In this document: positions 26,368 through 34,874 of the stretch, in pieces | Layout of the letters: each line of letters begins with the position of its first letter | How positions within the stretch are numbered: the stretch's first letter is position 1 | NCBI GenBank assembly: GCA_963662965.1 | Contig: OY759970.1 | Span: 2,976,001-3,040,000, forward strand | Length of the DNA stretch: 64,000 bases | Source: DTWD01 sp963662965 | Lineage (GTDB): Bacteria > Acidobacteriota > Vicinamibacteria > Vicinamibacterales > UBA8438 | Reading direction: 5' to 3' | Made by a program: the position numbers and the translations under genes | The notes under the pieces: generated by a model | Told to the model about the DNA's origin: nothing | The model's input: only the letters and a program-made list of their open reading frames with translations | The model's database searches: none

Positions 26368-26451
26368 ATGCTGATCGGCTACGCCCGCGTCTCGAAGGCG
26401 GACGGCTCCCAGCCGCTGGACCTGCAGCGCGACGCACTGCGGGCCGCCTGA
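26368..26451 (+). pseudogene. Serine resolvase, N-terminal fragment
   Basis: 27 codons: MLIGYARVSKADGSQPLDL then QRDALRAA and TGA. Almost identical to the start of the intact resolvase at 39757-40368, including the catalytic Ser of ARVSKADGS. Truncated by an early stop. The remaining 300 bp to 26756 show a short inverted repeat (AACCCTGTGAATCAGGGAG region) and no gene. Confidence 0.6.
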
Positions 26452-26756
26452 CGGCCCCCGGGGCAGGGCTTTTCCACAAAACCCTGTGAATCAGGGAGTT
26501 TTCCTACGCCTAAACACGCACTACCTACAAGTAGTACTGATCAAGTACGTACAGGACGCTGGCCTGTGAATTCTCGGCGCGGCCTAACGGCAAAAACGGT
26601 CCCGGATAGCCTTCGCGGCCCGGCCGTGCGGCCAAAGGGCCGGGGCCGGTCCTGCCGGGCCTGTGACAGCTCGGGAGCGAAGCGGGCTGGCGCATGGCTG
26701 GCAAACCGGACCCAACTGGCGGCAAGCGACCGGGCCGGGTGCTGCACACCATTGAA

Positions 26757-26895
26757 TCACACTGAGTGCGCCCATCGCCGGCGGGTGCGGTCGGCCAGCT
26801 CCGCGCCGTAGCGACACACGGAGGCTTGCTTGCCGGCATGGGTGGCGAGTGCATCCCACGCCTCGGCGGCTTCGCGGTTCGCGCCTGGAAGTGAG
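26757..26895 (-). pseudogene. Short C-terminal fragment of an unknown mobile-element protein
   Basis: Minus frame: REAAEAWDALATHAGKQASV then CRYGAELADRTRRRWAHSV and stop. A similar tail (VAELADHTRHRWAR) is found at 33205-33290 just downstream of the tyrosine recombinase, so both are probably relics of one accessory gene. The start is missing. Confidence 0.35.
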
Positions 26896-27005
26896 GGGAT
26901 GAGTAGGGAGACGGACGCCATCCTGGCGGATGTTCAGAGGTGGACCCCGAAATTCGGACAGGTTGCTAAGGTGGATTCCGACCTCAGAATGGAGAGATCG
27001 GAATC

Positions 27006-27287
27006 ATGCAGAAACGGAAAAAATACCCCGCTGAGCTGAAGGCCCGCGTGGCACTGCAGGCGCTTCGCGGCGAGCAGACGATGGCGGAGCTGTCGTCGCG
27101 CTACAAGATCCACCCGAACCTGATCGCGAACTGGAAGAAGAAAGCCCAGGAGGCGCTTGTGGACGTCTTCTCGGACCACCAGCAGCGCCGAGAGGCGTCT
27201 CGCGATGCGGAGATTCAGGAGCTGCGAGCGACGGTCGGCGAGCTCGTCATCGAGAAGGATTTTTTGTCCAAGGCCTTCGGCCGTTGA
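27006..27287 (+). CDS. IS3-family orfA (element A)
   Basis: 93 residues: KKYPAELKARVALQALRGEQ then an HTH (AELSSRYKIHPNLIANWKKK) and a C-terminal leucine-zipper-like helix (IQELRATVGELVIEKDFLSK). Standard OrfA DNA-binding subunit. It overlaps orfB by four bases, allowing coupling or a -1 frameshift to produce OrfAB. Confidence 0.9.
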   Translation: MQKRKKYPAELKARVALQALRGEQTMAELSSRYKIHPNLIANWKKKAQEALVDVFSDHQQRREASRDAEIQELRATVGELVIEKDFLSKAFGR

Positions 27288-28171
27288 GTCACGGTCGAAG
27301 GCGAATGCTGATCGACTCGAACCACTCCGAACTGAGCATCTCGCGACAGTGTGGCTTGGTGTCGATCTCGCGCTCGACGTTCTACGACGATGGTCTCGGG
27401 GAGAGTGAGTTGACTCTCGAGCTCATGCGCCGGATCGACGAGCAATTTCTGGAAACCCCGTTCTACGGATCGCGGCAGAGGGCGCGTTGGCTGCGCCGGG
27501 AGGGCTTCGCCGTCAGTCGGAAGCGGGTGCGTCGTCTGATGCGAAAGATGGGCCTCCAGGCGCTGTACCAGCGCCCGAGCACGTCGGTTCCGCACCCGGA
27601 GCACCGGGTCTACCCCTATTTGCTGCGCGACCGAGCGGTCGAACGTGCGAACGAGGCCTGGTGCGCCGACGTGACGTACATTCCGCTGCACCGCGGCTTC
27701 CTGTACCTGGTCGCGATCCAGGATTGGGCCAGCCGGAAGGTGCTGTCGTGGCGCTTGTCCAACACGATGGATGCCTCGTTCTGTGTGGAGGCCCTCGCGG
27801 AAGCCCTCGCGCAGTACGGACCGCCAGCGATCTTCAACACCGACCAAGGCAGCCAGTTCACCAGCCTGGAGTTCACTCAGACGCTCAAAGACGCAGGCGT
27901 GCAGATCTCGATGGACGGCAAGGGCCGCTGGATGGACAACGTCTTCATCGAGCGGCTGTGGCGCTCGCTCACGTACGAGTGCGTCTACCTGCACGACTGC
28001 GAGGTTGGCTCCGAGGCGCGGGCCAGCATCGGCCGGTGGATCGACTTCTACAATGCCGAGCGACCGCACTCGTCGCTCGATGATCGCACGCCTGATGAGG
28101 CGTACTCGGATTTGGGAGGTGCGCCGACCTCGTCGCTGCGCTCCTCGTCAGCGCAGTCGGAAGCGGCTTAG
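27284..28171 (+). CDS. IS3-family orfB transposase (element A)
   Basis: 295 residues from a non-ATG start (TTG) overlapping orfA. HTH_21 region (YGSRQRARWLRREGFAVSRK) and rve core: WCADVTYIPLH (D), NTDQGSQFTS (D), NVFIERLWRSLTYE (E). Ends with FYNAERPHSSLDDRTPDEAY, the family tail. Intact. Confidence 0.9.
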   Translation: MSHGRRRMLIDSNHSELSISRQCGLVSISRSTFYDDGLGESELTLELMRRIDEQFLETPFYGSRQRARWLRREGFAVSRKRVRRLMRKMGLQALYQRPSTSVPHPEHRVYPYLLRDRAVERANEAWCADVTYIPLHRGFLYLVAIQDWASRKVLSWRLSNTMDASFCVEALAEALAQYGPPAIFNTDQGSQFTSLEFTQTLKDAGVQISMDGKGRWMDNVFIERLWRSLTYECVYLHDCEVGSEARASIGRWIDFYNAERPHSSLDDRTPDEAYSDLGGAPTSSLRSSSAQSEAA

Positions 28172-28360
28172 AAACATGAACCTGGAATCCACCTTAACTT
28201 GGCCGCTGAGCTGTCCAAAGGATGGGGTCCACCTCTGTTCCTCAGTAAACTGACCGCACGGCTGTGACGCTCCGACAACGGCCGAAATAGCCAGGATGAT
28301 GCCTCCGTGCGCCGGTCGTGGCGCCGGCCTAGGTGGACTGACGGGACGGGCGGAGACGGC

Positions 28361-28497
28361 TTAGCCGTAGATGAGGCGGTCGATCTGATCCTGTGCGACC
28401 CATGAGACCGGCTCGCCGGAGAGATCGGTATCGAGTTCAAGGCGGTCGCGGCGCGGGGCGTCGAAGATGAACAGCTCGGCGGTGGTCCTGCGCCCTA
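28361..28497 (-). pseudogene. Unknown protein, C-terminal fragment cut by IS3 element B
   Basis: Minus frame ends RRTTAELFIFDAPRRDRLEL, DTDLSGEPVSWVAQDQIDRL, IYG and stop. High GC at third positions and protein-like. The 5' part is replaced by IS3 element B. No family recognised. The 120 bp to its left (28238-28360) hold nothing nameable. Confidence 0.4.
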
Positions 28498-28552
28498 GGG
28501 TTTTCTTTGGGCTTGATCCGGTTTCGTGGACATCGTCCGAAAGGTGGATACG

Positions 28553-28870
28553 ATGGCCAGAATGGGATCAAAGCAGGCAGGGAGACGAGCGCGACGACAG
28601 TTCTCTGAGGAGTTCATGGTCGGCGCGGTCCGGCTGGTGTTGGATGAGGGGAAGACGATCGGGGCCGTGGCCCGCGAGCTCGATCTGACGCCGTCGGCGC
28701 TGGGCAATTGGGTGCGGCAGGCGCGGGCGGATCGGAGCCAGGGCAAGACCGGCCTGACGACCGAAGAGCGCACGGAGCTAGCGCGGCTGCGCAAGGAGAA
28801 TCGCGAGCTACGGATGGAGCGCGACATCCTAAAAAAAGCCGCGGCCTTCTTCGCCAAACACCAGGCGTGA
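28553..28870 (+). CDS. IS3-family orfA (element B)
   Basis: 105 residues from ATG 28553 (a GTG at 28526 is in frame but lies in the terminal repeat). HTH: RRQFSEEFMVGAVRLVLDEG and LDLTPSALGNWVRQARAD. Then a zipper (ELARLRKENRELRMERDILK) and the usual end AAFFAKHQA. It overlaps orfB by four bases, with a run of six A at 28831-28836 suited to -1 slippage upstream of the overlap. Confidence 0.9.
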   Translation: MARMGSKQAGRRARRQFSEEFMVGAVRLVLDEGKTIGAVARELDLTPSALGNWVRQARADRSQGKTGLTTEERTELARLRKENRELRMERDILKKAAAFFAKHQA

Positions 28871-29724
28871 CGTTTGCCTGGATTGCGGCGGAGAAGGCCG
28901 AGTTCCCGATCACGAGACTTTGTCGGACGTTGCACGTCTCGCCCAGCGGCTTCTATGCGTCGCGCGCGCGCCCGGAATCGACGCATGCGCGCGACGACCG
29001 TCGACTGAGAGTGCTGGTGCGGGCGTCCTTCGCCGAGAGCAAACAGCGCTACGGGAGTCCGCGCGTCCACGAGGATCTCCTCGAGCAACATGAGCATGTC
29101 AGCCGCAAACGGGTCGTGCGCTTGATGCAGGAATCGGGCCTGCAGGCGCGGCTCCGCAAGCGCTACAAGGTGACGACGATGAGCGATCACGATCAGCCGG
29201 TCGCAGCCAATCTGCTCGATCGCGACTTCACGGCGGCCGCGCCGAATCAACGGTGGGTCGGCGACACGACGGAGTTCGTCATCGGCGGCAGCGGCAAGCT
29301 CTATCTGGCGGCGATCCTGGATCTGTTCTCGCGGTTCATCGTGGGGTGGGCCGTCAGTGCGAGCAACGACCGCCAGGTGACCATCAAGGCGCTCCAGATG
29401 GCGCTGAAGCGCCGCTGCCCCGACGCCGGCCTAGTGCACCACTCCGATCAGGGCTGCACCTATGCGAGCGAGGACTATCAAGACGTGCTCGACACGCACG
29501 GTATTACGTGCAGCATGAGCCGCCGAGGCAATTGCTACGACAACGCCGTGATGGAGAGCTTCTTCTCGACGGTCAAGAGCGAGCTCCGCGAGCACTTCGA
29601 GAGCAACGGTGAGGCGAAGATGGAGTTGTTCGATTACATCGAGGTGTTTTATAACCAGCGGCGCCGCCATTCAACACTCGGCCAGATCAGCCCGGCCGCC
29701 TTTGAGCGGTGCGCAGCGGCGTAG
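28867..29724 (+). CDS. IS3-family orfB transposase (element B)
   Basis: 285 residues from GTG 28867 (VTFAWIAAEKAEFPITRLCR). IS3-group core: WVGDTTEFVI (D), LVHHSDQGCTYAS (D) and NAVMESFFSTVKSEL (E), then FYNQRRRHSTLGQISPAAFE. Intact. Sequence distinct from element A, so not a recent copy of it. Confidence 0.9.
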   Translation: MTFAWIAAEKAEFPITRLCRTLHVSPSGFYASRARPESTHARDDRRLRVLVRASFAESKQRYGSPRVHEDLLEQHEHVSRKRVVRLMQESGLQARLRKRYKVTTMSDHDQPVAANLLDRDFTAAAPNQRWVGDTTEFVIGGSGKLYLAAILDLFSRFIVGWAVSASNDRQVTIKALQMALKRRCPDAGLVHHSDQGCTYASEDYQDVLDTHGITCSMSRRGNCYDNAVMESFFSTVKSELREHFESNGEAKMELFDYIEVFYNQRRRHSTLGQISPAAFERCAAA

Positions 29725-29949
29725 GGCATGGACGCTGCCGTCCCTGTGGACGCGAAGAACGCGCGCCCACCAGGGACTTGGAAAACCGCAGAGAACGCGG
29801 TTTCCCACAGCGCCCACACCCATTATTGTTTTCGTGAAAGGATGATAGAGAACGGAGAGTCAACCAGCGTAGCTAAACCGTCCACCGAATCGGATCAGGC
29901 CCACTTGGACACTTGATTGCGAGAGAGTACTCGCAGGAGGCGTGTCGAG

Positions 29950-30330
29950 ATGGGGAAACCAGATCAAGAATCGGCGGCGGCGGAGGAAGCCCGAAGGGCG
30001 ACCGGAGACGCCGCCGGGCGCGGCCGTGGGGGACGGTTGTCAGCCCGGCGCAAGCGCGAGACGGTGCTGCGTCTGCTGCGCGGAGAGGATCTTGAGTCCG
30101 TGTCGCGGGAGCTGGGGATCACGGCGGCGCGGGCCGCGCAGTGGCGGGATCAGTTTCTGGCCGCGGGCCAGGCCAGCCTGAAGAGCCGGGCGCCGGACGC
30201 CTGGGACGAGGCGAATCGTCGGCTGCAAGCCAAGATCGGTGAACTACTGATGGAGAACGAACTGCTCTACGCGAAGGTGGACCAGTTGGAGGTGGGCGGC
30301 CCTTTGGCCCGACGGAGGTCGAGGCGATGA
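29950..30330 (+). CDS. IS3-type orfA (element C)
   Basis: 126 residues from ATG 29950 (a GAGGCGTGTCGAG sequence upstream is a weak ribosome binding site). An N-terminal Ala/Gly/Arg-rich stretch, then SARRKRETVLRLLRGEDLES with an HTH (SRELGITAARAAQWRDQFLA) and a C-terminal helix (LQAKIGELLMENELLYAKVD). Stop overlaps the orfB start as ATGA. OrfA of the IS2/IS1380-like branch cannot be excluded; the IS3 assignment rests on gene pair structure. Confidence 0.8.
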   Translation: MGKPDQESAAAEEARRATGDAAGRGRGGRLSARRKRETVLRLLRGEDLESVSRELGITAARAAQWRDQFLAAGQASLKSRAPDAWDEANRRLQAKIGELLMENELLYAKVDQLEVGGPLARRRSRR

Positions 30331-31220
30331 AGGACGCCCACTCGATCTCCACGCGGCGGGCGTATGGCGTGCAGCGGGTCTGCCGCGTGTGGCGCCGCGC
30401 CCGCTCTAGCGTGTATGCGCGGCGGCAGGCGACAACGTCCCGGGCGCCGTGTCGGCGGCGTGGGCCGGTCGGCGCCGCCCCGGACGACGTGCTGGCCGGC
30501 CACATCCGCCGACTGCTCGAAGCCTCGCCCTTTCACGGCGAAGGGTACCGGAAAGCCTGGGCGAAGCTCCGGGTCGCGGGGATCCGCACCTCGCCGGAAC
30601 GGGTGCGGCGGTTGATGCGGGAGCACGACCTCCAGGCCCCGCACCGCGTGGGCCACGCGCACGGCCCGAAGGCGCACGACGGCACGATCACCACCGCGGC
30701 CCCCGATGTGATGTGGGGCACGGACATGACGGCCACAGTGACCGTGGGCGAGGGCGCGGCCTTCGTCTTCGTGGCCGTCGATCACTGCACGACCGAGTGC
30801 ATCGGCCTGCATGCGGCCAAGCGCGGGACCCGATTTGAGGCCCTGGAGCCGATCCGCCAGGGCGTCCGCGCCCGCTTCGGCACGATTGGCGAGGGCGTCG
30901 CCCGCGGGCTGCGTCTTCGGCACGACCACGGGTCGAACTATCTGGCTGACGACTTTCAACAGGAGGTGGCGTTCTTCGGCATCGAGAGCTCGCCGAGTTT
31001 CGTGCGGGAGCCCGAAGGCAACGGCGTCGCGGAACGCTTCATCCGCACGCTGAAGGAGAATTTGTTGTGGGTGCGGAGTTTCGACACCATCGAGGAGCTC
31101 CGCCTGGCCTTACTCGAGTTCAAGCGGACGTACAACGAGCAGTGGATGCTAGAGAAGTACCACTATCAAAGCCCCGCTCAGGTGCGACGTGACTTCGTCG
31201 GGTTGGACGCGGCAGCATAG
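30327..31220 (+). CDS. IS3-type orfB transposase (element C)
   Basis: 297 residues starting in the ATGA overlap. rve core: VMWGTDMTATVTVGEG (D), LRLRHDHGSNYLADDF (D), GNGVAERFIRTLKENL (E) and tail YNEQWMLEKYHYQSPAQVRR. The HTH_21-like region HGEGYRKAWAKLRVAGIRTS precedes it. Intact. Confidence 0.85.
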   Translation: MKDAHSISTRRAYGVQRVCRVWRRARSSVYARRQATTSRAPCRRRGPVGAAPDDVLAGHIRRLLEASPFHGEGYRKAWAKLRVAGIRTSPERVRRLMREHDLQAPHRVGHAHGPKAHDGTITTAAPDVMWGTDMTATVTVGEGAAFVFVAVDHCTTECIGLHAAKRGTRFEALEPIRQGVRARFGTIGEGVARGLRLRHDHGSNYLADDFQQEVAFFGIESSPSFVREPEGNGVAERFIRTLKENLLWVRSFDTIEELRLALLEFKRTYNEQWMLEKYHYQSPAQVRRDFVGLDAAA

Positions 31221-31380
31221 ATGCGAATACCGTCAAACCACTGTCCAAGAACCCTGGGGCGCTACAGTGGTCAGCCGGTCAACGGCGGGCTCGCGCGGCC
31301 CGCTGTAACCGTACGTCTCGATGAGTCGGTGCGCCTGGGCGGGGGTGAGCTACATGGGGGTGTGCGGCGTCGGTCGTCCC

Positions 31381-31545
31381 TCACGGGACAAAGAAAAGCG
31401 GCCAGGCGTACGACACGCCGTGCTTGTCCTTCGCCTGCGCCCACATCGTCGCCCCGCGATTACTGACGCGAAGGGAATACCCGATGTGGCGCACGTCGAG
31501 GGCGTTGTTGTCGTTGCCCTTGACGGTAGCTTGGCTCGTGCGGAC
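31381..31545 (-). pseudogene. Unknown protein, C-terminal fragment
   Basis: The minus frame ends TVKGNDNNALDVRHIGYSLR, VSNRGATMWAQAKDKHGVSY, AWPLFFVP and stop, with high GC at third positions. Upstream of about 31545 the reading loses its protein character. It may be joined back-to-back with the plus-strand fragment at 31550. A short start-like fragment (LTPAQAHRLIETYGYSG) lies at its left, cut by IS3 element C. Confidence 0.3.
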
Positions 31546-31549
31546 AGTG

Positions 31550-31695
31550 CGCCGCGCGAGGTGTACCAAGTCCTTCGGCTCGAGTACACACTCACGCCGG
31601 ACCTGCACTACCAGACGGTCAAGGGTGCGCTGCTGCTCTCGCCATCACCGCCGCGCATCGCACCGTCGCAACTGCGCCTCGTGGACGCCGGGTAA
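31550..31695 (+). pseudogene. Unknown protein, C-terminal fragment
   Basis: The plus frame reads SAPREVYQVLRLEYTLTPDL, HYQTVKGALLLSPSPPRIA and ends LRLVDAG. Alternating hydrophobic residues suggest beta strands. Open upstream to 31321, but that part is Arg-rich and probably spurious. No family recognised. Confidence 0.3.
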
Positions 31696-31742
31696 GCTAC
31701 TCGCGGCCCGGCGTCCGACGGGTCAATCACCCTCCCTGATTG

Positions 31743-31916
31743 GTTCCTCACACAAATGTATGCACGATTCTGGAATGATCTCGCCGATCACGCGTCGGCC
31801 TAAAGATGAGGAATAGGCCAGAAACCAGCCGGATTCAGGGGCTTCCGTAGCTGAATCGACCGCCGCCTGCGCGGGCCCAGCTTTTGGTGGGGGGCCTGCT
31901 CGGCGGCAGCCTGTTC
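31743..31916 (+). repeat. Paired noncoding repeat, unit A
   Basis: Two conserved blocks: TTCCTCACACAAATGTATGC with ACGATT at the start, and GCTTTTGGTGGGGGGCCTGC followed by TCGGCGGCAGCC at the end. They are separated by about 100 unrelated bases. A hairpin (CAATCA / TGATTG) lies just upstream. The second unit begins about 470 bp later. The end block is shifted by one base relative to unit B, so it is not coding. Confidence 0.5.
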
Positions 31917-32205
31917 CGACGTAAGATGCTGATACGAAGATGTTTACGTCGTGACGATCATGCAGCCAGGTGAAACTCGCGGCTGACTCGCCCCGATGGC
32001 CATCGCGCGCCCGGAGCTTCCCTCGACCGCCTCGAAAGCTGGCGGCCTGGTACCACGCGCCCTCAAGTGCAGCCGGCGGTCCAGGCCCCCGCAACCACAT
32101 CTTAGATACCGGGTCATTGCTGACGCTCGCAAGTGGCTTATTCTACACAGTTTAAACGCGGAGAGGACTTACTCTCCTTGCATACATTCGTGAGAGGAAC
32201 CTTTG

Positions 32206-32381
32206 GGGTTCCTCGCACAAATGTATGCACGATTTAGCCCGCAGCAGGTCGTCCACGCCGGGGGAAGAGGCTGCGGATGTGCTCGTGGCCGGTATTCAAC
32301 GGGGAAGTCGTCTGTCGCTCAGTCGACGGCCGCCTGCGCGGCCCCGCTCTTGGTGGGGGGCCTGCTCGGCGGCAGCCAGCT
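32206..32381 (+). repeat. Paired noncoding repeat, unit B
   Basis: Same two end blocks as unit A (TTCCTCGCACAAATGTATGC and CTCTTGGTGGGGGGCCTGCT) with different filler. Preceded by a perfect hairpin GAGGAACC-TTTG-GGTTCCTC. A related GAGAGGAACCAC hairpin occurs again at 32671. Apart from these units, 31696-32631 contains no gene I can support. Confidence 0.5.
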
Positions 32382-32631
32382 AGACCACAAGGTGCTGAGG
32401 CGCTGGCACTTACAGGGCGACGAACCATGAAAGCCCGTGGAACGCGGCCTCGACTTTCGACGACGTTCGACCGCTGGGCCGAACTGTCGCCGACTGTTCA
32501 GCCCCTTTGGAACAGGCAGGCCCCTCGCCATGCCGCTGTCTGCTGTGGCCGGATTTTCAGGGGCCTGCAACTCCTCTCCAGATACAGACGGTGTTCTCTA
32601 GGCACGTAAGTCACTGATAATGCTTGGCTTA

Positions 32632-33017
32632 TTAGCCATGAAGACCGGCCAAAGTTACACCGATCTCTGAGAGGAACCACTTTTGGTTGTAGGACTCTCT
32701 CAGATATATCTGCTTGTAGAGTTCGCGGGTCGTCTGGAGTTCGCTCAACAGCGGTAGATACCAGTACGTTTGCCGATGGTAAGCACGGCCGAGGTTGACC
32801 ACACAGAGAAAAAGGAGACGGCAGCCGAGCCTAGAGAGAGCAGGAAACACCACGTCAGGTAGCCGTCCGTGTACGAGAAGGATCGTGCCATGGCGGCCAT
32901 CGCGGCGCCGAGAGCAATCAAGATGCCGACCGGCAGTGTGAGCGCGGCTGTGATCTGATCTTTCCGTTTCAGCTCGTAGTCGTAGCGGTCCTTTAGGAAA
33001 TCAAAGTCAAACTTCAT
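32632..33017 (-). pseudogene. Small membrane protein, frameshifted
   Basis: From ATG 33017: MKFDFDFLKDRYDYELKRKD then two helices (ITAALTLPVGILIALGAAMA; LTWCFLLSLGSAAVSFFSVW) and a shift near 32780. It then continues in another frame with AYHRQTYWYLPLLSELQTTR and ELYKQIYLRESYNQKW to a stop at 32632. Both frames are protein-like and join naturally, giving about 128 residues. Resembles two-helix cytoplasmic-tail proteins of unknown function. Either a frameshift mutation or an assembly error. Confidence 0.5.
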
Positions 33018-33301
33018 TTTAATGGGAACGCTATCTGTCTCAGCCGCCTTGTATCGGGCTCGAGGATACCCCGGAGAAAGCGATCGCGGGCCGGCACCCC
33101 CCCCTCTAGCTGTCCGCCGACGAAAAGCGCACCCTGGGGCGCTCAGCGCCTCGGGGGTGAAAACCCCTACCCACTGCACACCATTGCCATATTCTAACGA
33201 GCCCACCGGTGCCGGGTGTGGTCGGCCAGCTCGGCCACGTGGCGGCAGGGGTCGACAGCGCGTCCCGTGCCTCGGCCGCTGCGCCTGACCTGAGAATCCC
33301 C

Positions 33302-34327
33302 TCAAATCCCGATCTTCTCGATATCCTCGATGGTCACCTCGTCGGCCGTCCGGTCGTAGAGCTTGGTCGTGCGCGGGCTCTCATGCCCGGCGATCGCCTG
33401 GGCGCGCTCGAGCGTGCCGCCATTGAGCAGATACGCCGTGATGCCGGTGGCCCGGAAGGTGTGGCAATTGGCCTCGCCGAGCCCGACGGTCTTGATGCGC
33501 CGCTTGATCATCCGGAACACATCCACCCGGCTCATCCGGCGCGCGCCCATCCCGCCGGCCCGCGGCATCGAGCGCCACAGGGGCGCGTCTTTCTCGGCCG
33601 CGATCCCGGCCGCGTCGAGATAGGCGTCGAGCGCGGCCTCCGCCTTGTGGTGGACCGGCACGGCGTGGTGCTTGCCGCCTTTTTCCTGGAGCCGCAGCCA
33701 CCAGCGCTTGCCCTGCTGGTAGTAGTCCTCGACGCGCATGCCGACGACAGCGGAGACGCGCGCAAAGCTGTAGACCATCACGGCCAGCAGCGCGCGATCG
33801 CGCAGGCCTCGGAGGGTCGACGTGTCGATGGTGTCCAGCAGCAGCCGCGCTTCGGCGGGTTGCAGGACCGGCGTCTTGCCCGTCCTGACGACGTGGGTCG
33901 GCCCGCGCACCGAGGTGGCCGGGTTCGTGGGCACCACCTGCCCGATCACCAGCCAATCGAACAGGCGGCGGATGGCGGCCAGATGCTGCTTGATCGTGGG
34001 GGCGCGATACTGGCTTTGCATCTCTTCGATGTAGGTGGCCACCGCGATCGGTGAAATCTGTGCAAGCGCGAGCCCGCGTGCGTCGCACCAGGTAAAGAAC
34101 CGCGTCACGGCCGTGCCGTACGCCGCGCGTGTATGCGGGTTGCGGATCTGGGCCGTGAAAAACTCCACCGTCCGCTCCGCGGCCTGCGGCCCGGCCCGCA
34201 GGACAATGTCCGGGAGGCCCTCGATCTGCCAGCCCCCGGGCACGACGAGCGCCGCTGGCGGCGCGGCCACCGGCGCCAGGGTCGGCGCAGGTGGGGGAGT
34301 CGGCCGTGTCGGATCCGTGTTGTCCAT
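33302..34327 (-). CDS. Tyrosine recombinase / integrase
   Basis: 341 residues from ATG 34327. N-terminal Pro/Ala-rich linker, core-binding domain (YGTAVTRFFTWCDARGLALA), then catalytic domain with FARVSAVVGMRVEDYY (R), NCHTFRATGITAYLLN (HxxR), AGHESPRTTKLYDR (H and Tyr). XerC/D-like length. Probably the integrase of a former element. A fragment (VAELADHTRHRWAR) lies downstream and a lipoprotein gene precedes it by a few bases, possibly co-transcribed. Confidence 0.9.
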   Translation of the reverse strand: MDNTDPTRPTPPPAPTLAPVAAPPAALVVPGGWQIEGLPDIVLRAGPQAAERTVEFFTAQIRNPHTRAAYGTAVTRFFTWCDARGLALAQISPIAVATYIEEMQSQYRAPTIKQHLAAIRRLFDWLVIGQVVPTNPATSVRGPTHVVRTGKTPVLQPAEARLLLDTIDTSTLRGLRDRALLAVMVYSFARVSAVVGMRVEDYYQQGKRWWLRLQEKGGKHHAVPVHHKAEAALDAYLDAAGIAAEKDAPLWRSMPRAGGMGARRMSRVDVFRMIKRRIKTVGLGEANCHTFRATGITAYLLNGGTLERAQAIAGHESPRTTKLYDRTADEVTIEDIEKIGI

Positions 34328-34349
34328 CTTCCCCCGCACTCCAGACTCG

Positions 34350-34874
34350 CTACTGCCGCGTCAGCGTGCCCACGATCTCCACGGTCCCGCAGTCGTCGCT
34401 GGTCGCGGTTTGGAGAAAGCGCGCCGTGGTGCCCGAGAACGTCAGCATGGTGGGCGCCGGGGTGAGGGTGCCGCAGGGGTCGTCGCCCATCGGGATGGGC
34501 GCGGCATGGACGACGGAGTCGGGCGGGAACGTGACGCGGCCGGTGTCGTCCACGGTGCCGGTGACCGCTTCGAGGGCGCTGGTCTCGTCGAAGATCGAGA
34601 CCGAGCCCGAGATCGTGAGCTGTGCCCCGGCCTGCACCACGGTGAGGTGCATGGTGCCGCTCAGACTCACCATCACCACGCCCCCGTCGAGCGCGGCGGT
34701 GATCGTCAGCGGGCCACGATAGGTGCCCGCGACATTTGGAATTTGCGGTTGCGGGGACAGAGGGGTTGGGCTGACCGGCGTGGTGGGGCGGCTGTCCCCG
34801 CCGCACGCCGCGGTGGCCACGACGACAACCGCGCACGTGGCCAGACGCCTGAGGCGAGAGAGGTTCATCTGCAT
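34350..34874 (-). CDS. Lipoprotein of unknown function
   Basis: 174 residues from ATG 34874 (a second Met two codons later is equally possible). Signal peptide ending ATAACGG (lipobox with Cys), then a Pro/Thr linker and a beta-rich domain: NVAGTYRGPLTITAALDGGV, GTMHLTVVQAGAQLTISGSV and a Cys pair (DDPC, SDDC). This resembles short Acidobacteriota lipoproteins with a lipocalin-like strand pattern. The 22-bp gap to the integrase suggests shared transcription. The longer ATG frame at 35066 crosses the promoter region. Confidence 0.65.
   Translation of the reverse strand: MQMNLSRLRRLATCAVVVVATAACGGDSRPTTPVSPTPLSPQPQIPNVAGTYRGPLTITAALDGGVVMVSLSGTMHLTVVQAGAQLTISGSVSIFDETSALEAVTGTVDDTGRVTFPPDSVVHAAPIPMGDDPCGTLTPAPTMLTFSGTTARFLQTATSDDCGTVEIVGTLTRQ

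Larger units (their letters stand above)
26935..28237 (+). mobile_element. IS3-family element A
   Basis: 1303 bp bounded by inverted repeats CAGAGGTGGACCCC at both ends, with internal matching blocks GGACAG and AAGGTGGATTCC. Carries overlapping orfA and orfB. Confidence 0.85.
28500..29780 (+). mobile_element. IS3-family element B (ends approximate)
   Basis: Probable left end TGGGCTTGATCCGGTTTCGT and right end (complement) TGGGCGCGCGTTCTTCGC. The inverted-repeat match is imperfect, so the limits are uncertain by about 20 bp. Carries orfA and orfB in the -1 frame. Confidence 0.7.
29876..31274 (+). mobile_element. IS3-family-like element C
   Basis: The left end near GTCCACCGAATCGG and the right end (complement GACCACTGTAGCG) share the blocks AGG and CTTGGACA, then TTG. 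Ends are approximate. It is the third consecutive IS3-type element, in the same orientation as A and B. Confidence 0.7.

Noticed and set aside
26525..26854. A 109-residue minus-strand gene
   Set aside because: Low-complexity translation; only a different frame at 26757-26895 carries a fragment repeated elsewhere.
31321..31695. A 124-residue plus-strand gene
   Set aside because: Only the last 45 codons look like protein; the first part is Arg-rich and overlaps a better minus-strand reading.
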